Source of the DNA: Oscillospiraceae bacterium
GTDB taxonomy: Bacteria > Bacillota > Clostridia > Oscillospirales > Acutalibacteraceae
Reading direction: 5' to 3'
Assembly (NCBI GenBank): GCA_902769255.1
Contig: CACXOM010000001.1
Span: forward strand, 62,001 to 126,000
DNA length: 64,000 bases
The notes below the pieces were generated by a model. It was not told the origin of the DNA. It was given only the letters and a program-made list of their open reading frames with translations, and made no database searches. The position numbers and the translations under genes are program-made. Shown here piece after piece: positions 7,695 to 16,587 of the stretch; the first letter of the stretch is position 1, and each line of letters opens with the position of its first letter.

Positions 7695-9005
7695 TTAAAA
7701 CAATGCGGTATTTTCAATTTCGCTTAAAATGCTGTCTTTGCATACTTTGTAAAGCGAATTTGCAAAATTATTGCCAATTTCAACTTCTATTTCTTCACCC
7801 GAAAGCATATTTTTAAGCGTTGCTTTACCGCTTTCGATTTCGTTATCGCCAATAACCATACTAAATTTAGCGCCGATTTTGTTTGCATATTTCATCTGCG
7901 CTTTTAAACCTCTGCCCGAATAATCGGTAACTGCCGAAAAACCTTCTTCACGAACAGTTTTGCATAGTTTAATCGCTGTCGCTTGAGCCATTTCACCCAT
8001 AGGTGCAATGTAAATGTCTGCAACCGAGTCTTGCGGGAAAGGACAGCCTTGTTTTTCCATAAGCAAAAGCGCTCTTTCAAGTCCCATAGCAAAACCGAGC
8101 GAGGGGAGTGATGGTCCGCCGAGTTCTTCAGCAAGTCCGTCATATCTTCCGCCTGCGCAAACTGCGCCTTGTGCGCCTATTTCGGTTGTAATAAATTCAA
8201 ACACCGTTTTGGTGTAATAATCAAGTCCTCTTACGATTTTTGGATTTACAGTAAATTCAACATTTGCACTTGTTAAATAGTTTTTAACCTTTTCAAAATG
8301 CTCTTTGCACTCGTCGCAAAGGTAATCTAAAATTACAGGTGCATCTTGCGCAATTTTACTGCAAATATGCGATTTGCAATCTAAAATTCTCATTGGATTG
8401 CGTTCAAGTCTTGAAAGACAGGTTTCACATAAATCATTCTTATATTTTGAAAAATATTCCTTTAACGCTTCGGTATATTTTGCTCTGCACTCAGGACAGC
8501 CGATTGAGTTTATTTCCAAGGAAATATTTTTAATTCCGAGTCGCTCTAAAACAGATTTGCCGAGCATAATAACTTCTGCATCGGCAACAGGGCTTTTTGC
8601 GCCTACACATTCAACGCCGAATTGGTGAAATTCTCTAAGCCTGCCTGCTTGCGGTTTTTCATAGCGATAGCACGATGTAATATAGTATGCCTTAATCGGT
8701 AAAGCGTCATTAAAAAGCCCGTGTTCAAGAATACTTCTTATTGCACCTGCGGTGCCTTCGGGGCGAAGTGTAATACTTCTTTTGCCTTTGTCTTCAAAAG
8801 TATACATTTCTTTTTGAACAACATCGGTTGTATCGCCTACGCCTCGTTGAAAAAGCTCGGTTTTTTCAAAAACAGGCGTTCTAATTTCTTTAAAATCAAA
8901 TTCTTGTGCAACGCTTTTTACAACTTTCTCTATATATTGCCATTTGTAACTTTCTTTAGGCAATGCGTCTTGCGTGCCTTTAATTGCATCGGCAACTAAT
9001 TTCAT
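7695..9005 (-). CDS. hisS: Histidine--tRNA ligase
   Basis: 436 residues. It charges tRNA-His. The class II core has IKGTQDALP, RTPVFEKTELFQRGVGDTTD, the motif 2 region LRPEGTAGAIRS and CYRYEKPQAGRLREFHQFG, HisA LDYYTKTVFE, and GGRYDGLAEELGGPSLPSLGFAMGLERALLLM. A C-terminal anticodon-binding domain follows (ADIYIAPMG). It is the first gene after the T-box, with GGAG 9 bases before the ATG. The hisS-aspS pair is a standard Firmicutes operon. Confidence 0.97.
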   Translation of the reverse strand: MKLVADAIKGTQDALPKESYKWQYIEKVVKSVAQEFDFKEIRTPVFEKTELFQRGVGDTTDVVQKEMYTFEDKGKRSITLRPEGTAGAIRSILEHGLFNDALPIKAYYITSCYRYEKPQAGRLREFHQFGVECVGAKSPVADAEVIMLGKSVLERLGIKNISLEINSIGCPECRAKYTEALKEYFSKYKNDLCETCLSRLERNPMRILDCKSHICSKIAQDAPVILDYLCDECKEHFEKVKNYLTSANVEFTVNPKIVRGLDYYTKTVFEFITTEIGAQGAVCAGGRYDGLAEELGGPSLPSLGFAMGLERALLLMEKQGCPFPQDSVADIYIAPMGEMAQATAIKLCKTVREEGFSAVTDYSGRGLKAQMKYANKIGAKFSMVIGDNEIESGKATLKNMLSGEEIEVEIGNNFANSLYKVCKDSILSEIENTALF

Positions 9006-9035
9006 AAAAATCTCTCCTTATTTTATCAACAAAAT

Positions 9036-9266
9036 AAAAACGTCCCTTGTAAAAACAAGGGACGATAATTTTTTTACCGTGGTGCCACCCTAAATTAAGG
9101 TTTAAAAAACCTTCACTTTAAAATCTTTTAACGCTGATTGGGCGGACTTTTTTACAGTCGATTCGGGAAATGTCTTCACCAAACTTTCCTTAAACTGACT
9201 TTCAGCAAAATGTCAGTCTCTCTTTGTAAGGAAACGAAAAGTTACTCCTTTTCCGTCATAATCTTT
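9036..9266 (-). promoter_or_regulatory. T-box riboswitch of hisS-aspS, Asp-type
   Basis: On the minus strand the T-box core AGGGTGGCACCACGGT occupies 9091-9076. Upstream are stem I elements, including GGAAAAGGAGTAA (AGTA loop-E strand) and GGTGAAGACA. The specifier codon after GAA is GAC (9174-9172), for Asp. The acceptor-pairing bulge reads UGGC, which pairs with a G discriminator base; bacterial tRNA-Asp has G73 and tRNA-His has C73, so both contacts point to Asp. The leader ends in a terminator with stem 9041-9050/9055-9064 followed by TTTTATTTT. Uncharged tRNA-Asp should promote readthrough into both synthetase genes. Confidence 0.9.
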
Positions 9267-9271
9267 AGTTT

Positions 9272-9664
9272 TTATTTATAAAGACGCCAGTCAAGGTCTC
9301 CTCTTTCAAGACCGTGAATCAAAACTTCGGCAGTAGCCATATTTGTAGCGATAGGTATATTATGCACATCGCATAAACGAAGAATTGTCATATCGTTAGG
9401 CTCGTCGGGTTTTGCGGTAATTGGGTCTCTGAAAAACAAAACCATATCTATTTCATTATAGGCAATTCTCGAAGCAATTTGCTCGCCGCCACCTTGCGTT
9501 CCGCTTAAAAATCTTGTTATCTCAAGACCGGTTGCTTCAGAAACAAGTCTGCTTGTTGTGCCTGTTGCGCATATATTGTGATTTTTCAATATACCGCTGT
9601 AAGCAATGCAAAACTGAACCATAAGTTCTTTTTTTACATCATGTGCAATAAGTGCAATATTCAT
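9272..9664 (-). CDS. mgsA: Methylglyoxal synthase-like protein
   Basis: 130 residues. MGS converts dihydroxyacetone phosphate to methylglyoxal and phosphate. Family pattern: MNIALIAHDVKKELMVQF, CATGTTSRLVSEATGLEI, FFRDPITAKPDEPN, and LCDVHNIPIATNMATAEVLI. The loop that normally reads GPLGGDQQ, whose Asp is the catalytic base in E. coli MGS, reads GTQGGGEQ here (Gly60-Glu61), while the second catalytic Asp (Asp80 in RDP) is kept. This may be a clade variant with Glu in the role of Asp, or altered activity. It is the last gene of the mre operon, just before the T-box. Confidence 0.85.
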   Translation of the reverse strand: MNIALIAHDVKKELMVQFCIAYSGILKNHNICATGTTSRLVSEATGLEITRFLSGTQGGGEQIASRIAYNEIDMVLFFRDPITAKPDEPNDMTILRLCDVHNIPIATNMATAEVLIHGLERGDLDWRLYK

Positions 9665-9707
9665 AGTTTCAAATCCTCTCCAACATTTTATTCTTTTAAG
9701 TTTTTTA

Positions 9708-10442
9708 TTATATATCCCCTAAAGGAATGTTTTCTCCATTTAATCTTTTTGCGAATCTTTCAAAAGCCAGCGTAGCAGGCGATTTATAAAGATTATTTCC
9801 GCAATTGTCAAAGCTTTTTAAAAGCTCAATATCATTAGGTATTATTGCAATTAATTGTAAAGATGTTGCGTCAATAGTTTCATCAACGTTATAAAAAACA
9901 CCTTTTTTAATCAGCTTTTTATCTAATTTATTAATTACAAGTCTGATATTTTTAATTTTGTTTTCCCTAAGCAATTTTGCAACATAAGCGCCATCTCTTA
10001 CACTTACCGCATCGGGATTAACCACTACCAAAGCATTATCAGCACCGGCAACGGCATTTTTAAACCCTTTTCCCACGCCTGCGGGCGAATCAATCAAAAT
10101 AAAATCAAAATATTCCGATAATTTATCACAAAGCAGCCGCATACCCTTAGGCGAATTTAAACTGTTTACGGTAATAGGGGCGGGCAACAAATATAAATTA
10201 GGACATTGTTTAACGGGAATAACCGCCTGATTTACATTACAATTGCCTTTTATTATATCGCTTACATCAAACAAAGTATGAGATGAAACATTAAGCATTA
10301 TGTCGAGCGAGCGAAGTCCCTCGTCCATATCAATAAGCAACACTTTTTTGCCGCTTTTGCACAGTTCAACTCCGAGATATGCGGTTGTGGTTGATTTTCC
10401 TGCACCGCCTTTGCCCGAAGCAATTACATATACATTATTCAC
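9708..10442 (-). CDS. minD: Septum site-determining protein MinD
   Basis: 244 residues. A ParA/MinD ATPase that places the division septum by membrane-bound dimerisation. Deviant Walker A SGKGGAGKST has both Lys11 and Lys16; switch I is DMDEGLRSLD and Walker B DFILIDSPAG. The C-terminus (ERFAKRLNGENIPLGDI) is shorter and less clearly amphipathic than the usual MinD membrane-targeting helix. No minC or minE is present in the window. It follows the PBP2 gene by 55 bases, in an mreBCD-PBP2-minD order. Confidence 0.88.
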   Translation of the reverse strand: MNNVYVIASGKGGAGKSTTTAYLGVELCKSGKKVLLIDMDEGLRSLDIMLNVSSHTLFDVSDIIKGNCNVNQAVIPVKQCPNLYLLPAPITVNSLNSPKGMRLLCDKLSEYFDFILIDSPAGVGKGFKNAVAGADNALVVVNPDAVSVRDGAYVAKLLRENKIKNIRLVINKLDKKLIKKGVFYNVDETIDATSLQLIAIIPNDIELLKSFDNCGNNLYKSPATLAFERFAKRLNGENIPLGDI

Positions 10443-10497
10443 TTAACATCATCACATCCTATATTCTAACATAAAAAATACGATTTGTCAAAATAAA

Positions 10498-12522
10498 TTA
10501 ATAAATTAAATCATCATAATCAGCAATACTGCTTCCTTTATACTTAGCAAAGTAGTATTGGTCGTAAATATCTTTAACAACCGAAGCGGTCAAATAGCCG
10601 TATCTTCCTTCTTCAACGTTGATTGCAACTGCAATTTCAGAGTTTTTGTAAGGTGCAAAAGAAATAAACAAAGCGTTATCTCTTTTTGGTGAAGGGTTTT
10701 CCGCCGTACCGGTTTTACCGCCTACTTTTAAGCTGTAACTGCTAAATGTTGAAGAAGCGGTACCGTCAAATGTTGCGGAACGCATACCTTGTTTAACCGT
10801 TTCAATAGCATTTTTTGAAAGTCCGGTGTTTGCAACCACATCAGCAAACGGAGAAACAATAACTTCTGATAAATCGTAAGAGCGAACCTCGTGAAGCAGG
10901 TGAGAGCGGTATCTTGTGCCACCATTTGCAATAGTCGCTGTGCCTGTTGCAATTTGCAACGGAGTGAAAAGGTTGTAAGACTGACCGATTGAAGCTTGCA
11001 AAGTATCGCCCGGATTCCAAGTTGCTTTAATAGAGTTTGTATAAGCAGGACCTGCCAAAACGCCTGAACTTTCAGGAATTTCAACGCCTGTTTTAACACC
11101 GTAACCCATAAGTTTTGAGTATTCGTTTAAAGTTGAAATGCCGGTTCTTCTTCCTGTATCAAAAAAGAAATAGTTACAGGATTTTGAAATAGCGTTTACA
11201 ACATTAATTGAGCCGTGATAGTGCATACATTTGAATGTTATGCCGTAATAGTCGTAATATTTTTTACAATAAAAATTAGTGTTTTTGGTTATAGAGCCGA
11301 CTGTCAGCGCAATTGAGCCTACAACAGGTTTAAATGTTGAACCGGGAGGGTAAACACCCTGAAAAGCTCTGTTAAACAGCGGATTAGATTTATCTTTAGA
11401 AAGTTTTGAATAGTTCTTTTTGTAATCAGTCATTGAAAAAGAGGGGTAATTTGCCGCTGCCAAAATTTCGCCGCTATTAACATCTAAACAAACAATTGAG
11501 GCAGAGGAAGCGAAAATCTTTTTAGATGTTAGCGAACTCATAAATTTTTTGAGTGATTTTTGAGCGGTTTTTTGCAAATCAATATCAATGCTCAAAAGAA
11601 CAGAATTTCCGGCAACAGGTTCAGACTCGGTTACAATTTCGGTCTCACCGGTTTCAGAATTAACTATTGCCTTGTCAACACCGTTTGTGCCTCGAAGGTA
11701 GTCTTCAAAAGCCTCTTCAACACCGGATTTTCCTACATAATCGCTGTAAGAATAACCTTTTTCTTTGTATTTTGCCCAATCTTCCGCATAAATAGGACCT
11801 GTTGTACCGATTAAATTAGTAGCGAGAGTGTCGTCAGTATATTCACGAACACATACTTCTTTAACCCTTACGCCTGTGAAACTGTCGGAAGATTCAAGAA
11901 TTATAGATTTTGTTTTTTCGCTTATATCTTCGGCTATTGTGTATGGGTATGTAATAGAAAAATCTTCTAAAATCATAGTGTAGCGAATACCCATTAAAAG
12001 TCGCTGTGTTTTAGCCGAGTAATTCTCAAGTCCAAAAGACTTAATCATATTAGCAATACATTCGTCAATGTTAGCATAATTTTGCACTTCAAGTTTTGAT
12101 TTTAATGTTTTAATCTCGCTTGAATCAGCTTTTTCGGTAAATTTATAAGGCGCTTTTTCGCTTATAGGCAATTTATCACGCCATTTATCTTTATTACTTT
12201 TAATTACTTTTATAACTTTTTCAAGAGTTTTGTTAATTCTACTGTTTGAAGATGAGTTATAATCTAAAATTATATTATAACCTTCTCGATTATAAGCTAT
12301 TGTTCTGCCATATCTGTCAAGAATTTCGCCTCTTGTAGCGTCAACAGTTATTGAAGCGGCGCTTGCCATTTTGCTTTCTTTTAAATAGTAGTCGTAATCT
12401 ACTACCTGAAGTTGAATTAAACGAACGCCGTAAGCCAAAACTATTGCAACTACAATTGAAATGCAAACAATGAATTTTGTATATTTATTCACTTTTTTAT
12501 GTTTTTGCTTTTGAAAAAACAT
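10498..12522 (-). CDS. mrdA: Penicillin-binding protein 2 (elongasome transpeptidase)
   Basis: 674 residues. A single N-terminal membrane anchor (residues about 15-36) precedes the PBP dimerisation domain with ATRGEILDRYGRTIAYN, then the transpeptidase domain. Active-site motifs are STFK in YPPGSTFKPVVG, the SxN motif SCN in ISKSCNYFFFDTG, and KTGTAENP. It cross-links peptidoglycan for side-wall growth together with MreBCD, whose genes directly precede it. The start ATG is 23 bases after the mreD stop. RodA is absent from this cluster. Confidence 0.93.
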   Translation of the reverse strand: MFFQKQKHKKVNKYTKFIVCISIVVAIVLAYGVRLIQLQVVDYDYYLKESKMASAASITVDATRGEILDRYGRTIAYNREGYNIILDYNSSSNSRINKTLEKVIKVIKSNKDKWRDKLPISEKAPYKFTEKADSSEIKTLKSKLEVQNYANIDECIANMIKSFGLENYSAKTQRLLMGIRYTMILEDFSITYPYTIAEDISEKTKSIILESSDSFTGVRVKEVCVREYTDDTLATNLIGTTGPIYAEDWAKYKEKGYSYSDYVGKSGVEEAFEDYLRGTNGVDKAIVNSETGETEIVTESEPVAGNSVLLSIDIDLQKTAQKSLKKFMSSLTSKKIFASSASIVCLDVNSGEILAAANYPSFSMTDYKKNYSKLSKDKSNPLFNRAFQGVYPPGSTFKPVVGSIALTVGSITKNTNFYCKKYYDYYGITFKCMHYHGSINVVNAISKSCNYFFFDTGRRTGISTLNEYSKLMGYGVKTGVEIPESSGVLAGPAYTNSIKATWNPGDTLQASIGQSYNLFTPLQIATGTATIANGGTRYRSHLLHEVRSYDLSEVIVSPFADVVANTGLSKNAIETVKQGMRSATFDGTASSTFSSYSLKVGGKTGTAENPSPKRDNALFISFAPYKNSEIAVAINVEEGRYGYLTASVVKDIYDQYYFAKYKGSSIADYDDLIY

Positions 12523-12545
12523 ACTTAAATATCCTTCTTAAAAGT

Positions 12546-13085
12546 TTATTTTTTTGGTTTAACTATACCTTTTGGCTTTTTATATATTTCATCACGCTTG
12601 ATTACGAAATAAAACAGCAAAAAAATTACAAAAGCCGCTGCAAATGTGTAAAGCGCAACTAAAAGATAAAATTTTACAAATAAAGTAAAAAATCCGTTTG
12701 TAAATCCGCATTTAATAATTACATCTAAAAACTCGTTTATTAGTATTGCAGGAATGCAAATAACCGCAAAAGAAGCAAAGTTTTTTTGAAAAAACAAATT
12801 AAGCACAACCGAGCAAGAAAATGCGGTAAGCATATAAACAAGCGCATAAAATCCTGCTCCGTTTACGCTTACAGAATCAACTAAAATTCCGCAAACAAGC
12901 CCGAAAACAGCAGAATACCAATAGTTTTCAAAAAGAGAAACTACTATTACTAACGCTAAAACAAGCGAGGGAGAGGGAATATTCTGACTGAATAAAACAG
13001 AAGTGCTTTGAAAAAAGAATGCAATTATTAACAATATTGAATATATAAAAACATCAAAAAACTTATATTTATTCGGTTTTTTCAT
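12546..13085 (-). CDS. mreD: Rod shape-determining protein MreD
   Basis: 179 residues, strongly hydrophobic, with about five to six membrane helices (FIYSILLIIAFFFQS, LVLALVIVVSLFENYWYSAVFGLVCGILVD, FYALVYMLTAFSCSVV). The FGLxxGILxD stretch is typical of MreD. An integral membrane part of the elongasome. It lies between mreC and the PBP2 gene, the standard position. Confidence 0.9.
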   Translation of the reverse strand: MKKPNKYKFFDVFIYSILLIIAFFFQSTSVLFSQNIPSPSLVLALVIVVSLFENYWYSAVFGLVCGILVDSVSVNGAGFYALVYMLTAFSCSVVLNLFFQKNFASFAVICIPAILINEFLDVIIKCGFTNGFFTLFVKFYLLVALYTFAAAFVIFLLFYFVIKRDEIYKKPKGIVKPKK

Positions 13086-13102
13086 AAAATTTAGTTATCT
13101 CC

Positions 13103-13930
13103 TTAAAAATCGGTTATAACCATAACATCGGAAATTTTTGAAAAATTAACAATAGGTTGAATTGTAGCTTCGCAACTGATTTTGCTGTTTGCGGTTTTTA
13201 GCTCAACTACTGTGCCGATAATAAGACCGCTTGGGAAAATACCGCCTTCACCCGAAGTTACAATATAATTTCCTGAAGAAATAGTATTGTCGCTCGAAAT
13301 GTATTCCATTTTTGTATAACCGTCAACGCTTAATCCTGCGTCACCGCAAATATTGCCGGTATCTCTCGAATGGTTGTCAATAGCCGAAACATTTATTTTC
13401 GGGTTTAAAACTGTCATAACGGTGCTTTGGTTTGCGTAAGCATCTGAAATATAGCCTACAAGTCCTTCGGCAGTAATAACCGGGTCATAAACTTTAACGC
13501 CGTCAACCGTGCCTTTATCAACAGTAAAAGTTGCGAAAGTGTCATTATTGTTTTTAGAAATTACCCTTGCAGGAGAAAACTTAAAATCTTTGTTGTTCTC
13601 TTTTATGTCAAGAAATTCTTTATAAAACTCGTTTTGTCTTATAACTTCGTCATATTCGATTAACTGTTTATTCTTTTTAGCTAATTCTGATTTTAATTTC
13701 TTAATTTCTTTATCTTTTTTATCGTTTGATGAAAAAGCGTCAAAAAATGAAGAAACAGAGTCAGAAGTATTAGAAAAAAACTTTTCAATAGGAGACAACA
13801 CCGAAGAAACAATGTTTGACTGCGGAGCGTTCCAATTTGTTGTGTATCCGCAAACAATAATAATTACAACTAAAATCAACGAGATAACAGAGATTAATTT
13901 TACTTTTTTATTTTTAAAGAAAAATCTCAA
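13103..13930 (-). CDS. mreC: Rod shape-determining protein MreC
   Basis: 275 residues. A membrane helix at about 13-30, a coiled coil at 65-100 (KKDKEIKKLKSELAKKNKQL), then a beta-rich periplasm-type domain with ARVISKNNNDTFATFTVDKG, GLVGYISDAY and VTSGEGGIFPSGLIIG, the usual MreC motifs. It links MreB to wall synthases. It sits 13 bases after mreB and 17 before mreD. Confidence 0.95.
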   Translation of the reverse strand: MRFFFKNKKVKLISVISLILVVIIIVCGYTTNWNAPQSNIVSSVLSPIEKFFSNTSDSVSSFFDAFSSNDKKDKEIKKLKSELAKKNKQLIEYDEVIRQNEFYKEFLDIKENNKDFKFSPARVISKNNNDTFATFTVDKGTVDGVKVYDPVITAEGLVGYISDAYANQSTVMTVLNPKINVSAIDNHSRDTGNICGDAGLSVDGYTKMEYISSDNTISSGNYIVTSGEGGIFPSGLIIGTVVELKTANSKISCEATIQPIVNFSKISDVMVITDF

Positions 13931-13943
13931 TTTTTGTCACCTC

Positions 13944-14969
13944 TTAATAGTATTTTGCTCTTTTTTGATAAGAATCAAACGGCAAATCAAGTTCAAGTCG
14001 TTTAGAAATACCTTTTGCAACGCAATCAAGCGGGTCGTTTGCAATAGTTACGGGCATAGCGGTCTCTCTTGAAATAAGCAAGTCAATACCCGGCAACAAT
14101 GCGCCGCCGCCTGTCAGCGTAATACCTTTATCGATAATATCAGCCGCAAGTTCTGGAGGAGTAGATTCAAGCGTTTGTTTTATTGCATCAACAATTCTTG
14201 AAAGCGGTGCAGATAAAGCGTCTCTAACTTCTCGTGCATTTATCATAATGTTTTTAGGAAGACCGTCAATTAAATTTCGACCTTTAATTTCCATATTAGC
14301 AGTTTCCTCGCCGTCAAATTCGCAAGCCGAACCGATTGTGAGTTTAACATCTTCAGCGGTACGCTCACCGATAAGAAGATTGTGGCGTTTTCTGATATAT
14401 GAAATAATTGCTTCGTCCATATCGTCACCGGCGGTTTTAATTGTTCTTGCAGTAACAATATCGCCTAATGAAATTACGGCAACTTCGCTTGTGCCACCGC
14501 CAATATCAACAACCATACTGCCGACCGATTCAAACACAGGAAGTCCTGCGCCGAGCGCTGCTGCCATTGATTCTTCAATAAGGTCAACAGTTTTTGCACC
14601 TGCTTGCCTTGCAGCGTCATTTACCGCTCTGCTTTCAACTTCGGTAACGCCTGCCGGAATACAAATAACAACTCTTGTACGAGAAACAAACGAACCGTGC
14701 ATAGCGTCTTTAAAAAATCTTTTCAACATTGCAGCGGTAACATCATAATCCGCAATAACTCCGTTTTTAAGCGGTCTAACCGCAACAATAGAGCCGGGGG
14801 TTCTGCCTATCATTTCTCTGGCTTCTCTGCCGACTGCTTTTACCTCGTCATTTTTAACATCAACTGCAACCACCGAAGGCTCACGCATAATAATGCCTTT
14901 TGTTTTTACGCAAACCAAAGTATTTGCAGTTCCAAGGTCAACTCCTATATCTCTGCTCAAAAAATCCAC
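13944..14969 (-). CDS. mreB: Rod shape-determining actin MreB
   Basis: 341 residues. Actin-fold ATPase with phosphate-1 [14 protein letters not shown], the [27 protein letters not shown] stretch, phosphate-2 [15 protein letters not shown] and adenosine motif [13 protein letters not shown]. It polymerises under the membrane and guides lateral wall synthesis. The start is GTG with GGAG 9 bases upstream. First gene of the mreB-mreC-mreD-PBP2-minD-mgsA cluster. Confidence 0.96.
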   Translation of the reverse strand: MDFLSRDIGVDLGTANTLVCVKTKGIIMREPSVVAVDVKNDEVKAVGREAREMIGRTPGSIVAVRPLKNGVIADYDVTAAMLKRFFKDAMHGSFVSRTRVVICIPAGVTEVESRAVNDAARQAGAKTVDLIEESMAAALGAGLPVFESVGSMVVDIGGGTSEVAVISLGDIVTARTIKTAGDDMDEAIISYIRKRHNLLIGERTAEDVKLTIGSACEFDGEETANMEIKGRNLIDGLPKNIMINAREVRDALSAPLSRIVDAIKQTLESTPPELAADIIDKGITLTGGGALLPGIDLLISRETAMPVTIANDPLDCVAKGISKRLELDLPFDSYQKRAKYY

Positions 14970-15024
14970 GCTACAAATCTCCTTTATATCAAAGTAAAAT
15001 ATATTTACCTAATTTATCTATTCT

Positions 15025-15053
15025 ATTATAACAGTAAATTATAAATTAAACAA
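15025..15053 (-). promoter_or_regulatory. Promoter of the mreB cluster
   Basis: On the minus strand, TTGTTT (15048-15053), 17-bp spacer, TATAAT (15025-15030) with an extended -10 TG. It abuts the start of the divergent germination gene. Confidence 0.7.
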
Positions 15054-15121
15054 CCATAATTTTTAATATTTTGAAATTTTTTTTGCAAAATAATAATAAA
15101 ATCAGGAAAAGAGGCGTATTT

Positions 15122-16528
15122 TTGAGTTTTCCAAGTAGTGCCGAGCAAATAAAAAAGCAAATTAAAACAGTTTTGCCGATTGAAAAAAGTTTTGATTTGA
15201 TTTTTCGTGAAATAACTGTTGATAAAAAACGGGCATTTATGCTTTTTATCAACGGATTTATAAACGACGGCGTTATGGTGCATATTATGCGTGAATTGCA
15301 AAAAGCCAATAATGAAAGAGAGAACATTCGCAAAATATTTTTAAAAAACATTCCCTGTGGTGAAGTTACGCAAGAATACGATTTCGATAAGGTAATAATC
15401 GCTGTTTTGTCAGGTTTGGCGGCATTTTTTGTTGAGGGCGAAAAATCCGCTTTAGTTATTGATATAAGGGAGTTTCCTTCTCGTGAACCTTCGGAGTCTA
15501 TGATTGAAAAAGTCACAAGGGGAGCGAGAGACGATTTTGTTGAAACAATTGTTTTTAACACTGCACTTGTTCGCCGAAGAATAAGAGATAAACGAATGAC
15601 TTTTGAAATGGTAAAAGTCGGCAAAGTTTCGCAAACCGATGTTGCGGTAGGGTATATTGACAACAAAGTTGATAAAAAACTGCTTGAAAGTGTGCTTAAA
15701 AAGCTTAAAAGCATCGATATTCCGGCGTTAACAATGGGCGAAAAAAGTCTTGAAGAAGTGTTAATAGGTAAAAAATGGTACAACCCTATGCCTGTTTTTA
15801 GAGTAACCGAACGCCCCGAAAGCGTTGCGGCGCATCTTATTGAGGGGCATATTGTGCTTATGGTCGACACTTCGCCAACAGCACTTATTATTCCGTCAAC
15901 TTTGCTTTATTTTACGCATTATGTTGAAGACTATTACCAAGCCCCGCTTGTCGGCACAATAACACGATTTGTACGCTTGTTATCAATATTTACAGCGCAT
16001 TTGTTGGTGCCACTTTTTATGCTTTTGGTCGCTTACCCTCATTCCGACTATAATTTGTTTAAATTTTTGCTTCCCGAAGAGTCGGGGGAGATAACTATTT
16101 TTGCGCAAATTGTTTTTGTTGAATTTTGGCTTGAAGTTTTGCAATTATCATCTTTGCACACGCCGACAAACACCGAATCTGCATTTACAATAATCGGCAG
16201 TTTGATTTTGGGAAACTATGCGATTGATATGGGACTTTTGGTGCCTGATTCAATACTTTTTGCTGTTTCTTCGGCAATTTGCAACCATTGCATACCAAAC
16301 CCCGAACTTGCAAATGCGGTAAGAATTTTTAGGTGGATTTTGATTTTAGCAACAGGATTTTTTAAAATTTACGGATTTTTAATCGCTTGGGCGGTTGAAA
16401 TGGTAATTATTGCAACAACAAAAACGCTTGATAAACAAAAAGGTTATCTTTGGCCGTTAATTCCTTTTAATTTCGAGGCTTTAAAGCATTTTTTAATACG
16501 CTATCCACTCGCAAAATTTGAAAAATAA
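15122..16528 (+). CDS. GerA-family spore germination protein, SpoVAF-like
   Basis: About 468 residues. The N-terminal half is the soluble GerA domain (FPSREPSESMIEKVTRGARDDFVETIVFNTALVRRRIRD, then KVGKVSQTDVAVGYIDN), followed by LMVDTSPTALIIPST and four to five membrane helices (IFTAHLLVPLFMLLVAY, FTIIGSLILG, IFRWILILATGFFKIYGFLIAWAV). The terminal GYLWPLIPFN stretch suggests SpoVAF rather than a GerA receptor subunit; this assignment is inferred. It sits in the spore inner membrane and acts in germination. The TTG at 15122 has GAGG 7 bases upstream; a TTG at 15071 in the same frame lacks one, so 15122 is preferred. No other spoVA genes are adjacent. Confidence 0.82.
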   Translation: MSFPSSAEQIKKQIKTVLPIEKSFDLIFREITVDKKRAFMLFINGFINDGVMVHIMRELQKANNERENIRKIFLKNIPCGEVTQEYDFDKVIIAVLSGLAAFFVEGEKSALVIDIREFPSREPSESMIEKVTRGARDDFVETIVFNTALVRRRIRDKRMTFEMVKVGKVSQTDVAVGYIDNKVDKKLLESVLKKLKSIDIPALTMGEKSLEEVLIGKKWYNPMPVFRVTERPESVAAHLIEGHIVLMVDTSPTALIIPSTLLYFTHYVEDYYQAPLVGTITRFVRLLSIFTAHLLVPLFMLLVAYPHSDYNLFKFLLPEESGEITIFAQIVFVEFWLEVLQLSSLHTPTNTESAFTIIGSLILGNYAIDMGLLVPDSILFAVSSAICNHCIPNPELANAVRIFRWILILATGFFKIYGFLIAWAVEMVIIATTKTLDKQKGYLWPLIPFNFEALKHFLIRYPLAKFEK

Positions 16529-16532
16529 CATA

Positions 16533-16561
16533 TTGACAAAAAGAAAAAAGTGTGTTAAAAT
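16533..16561 (+). promoter_or_regulatory. Promoter of the small secreted FN3 protein gene
   Basis: Consensus TTGACA (16533-16538), 17-bp spacer, TAAAAT (16556-16561). Confidence 0.75.
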
Positions 16562-16587
16562 AAAGAAAAAATAAAGGAGTTTTTAAA

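Noticed and set aside
14248..14748. 166-codon open frame on the plus strand
   Set aside because: It lies wholly inside mreB on the other strand, and mreB has full conserved motifs.
15046..15870. 274-codon open frame on the minus strand
   Set aside because: It is the antisense of the GerA-family germination gene, is Ser/Thr/Leu-rich without a family pattern and lacks a ribosome binding site.
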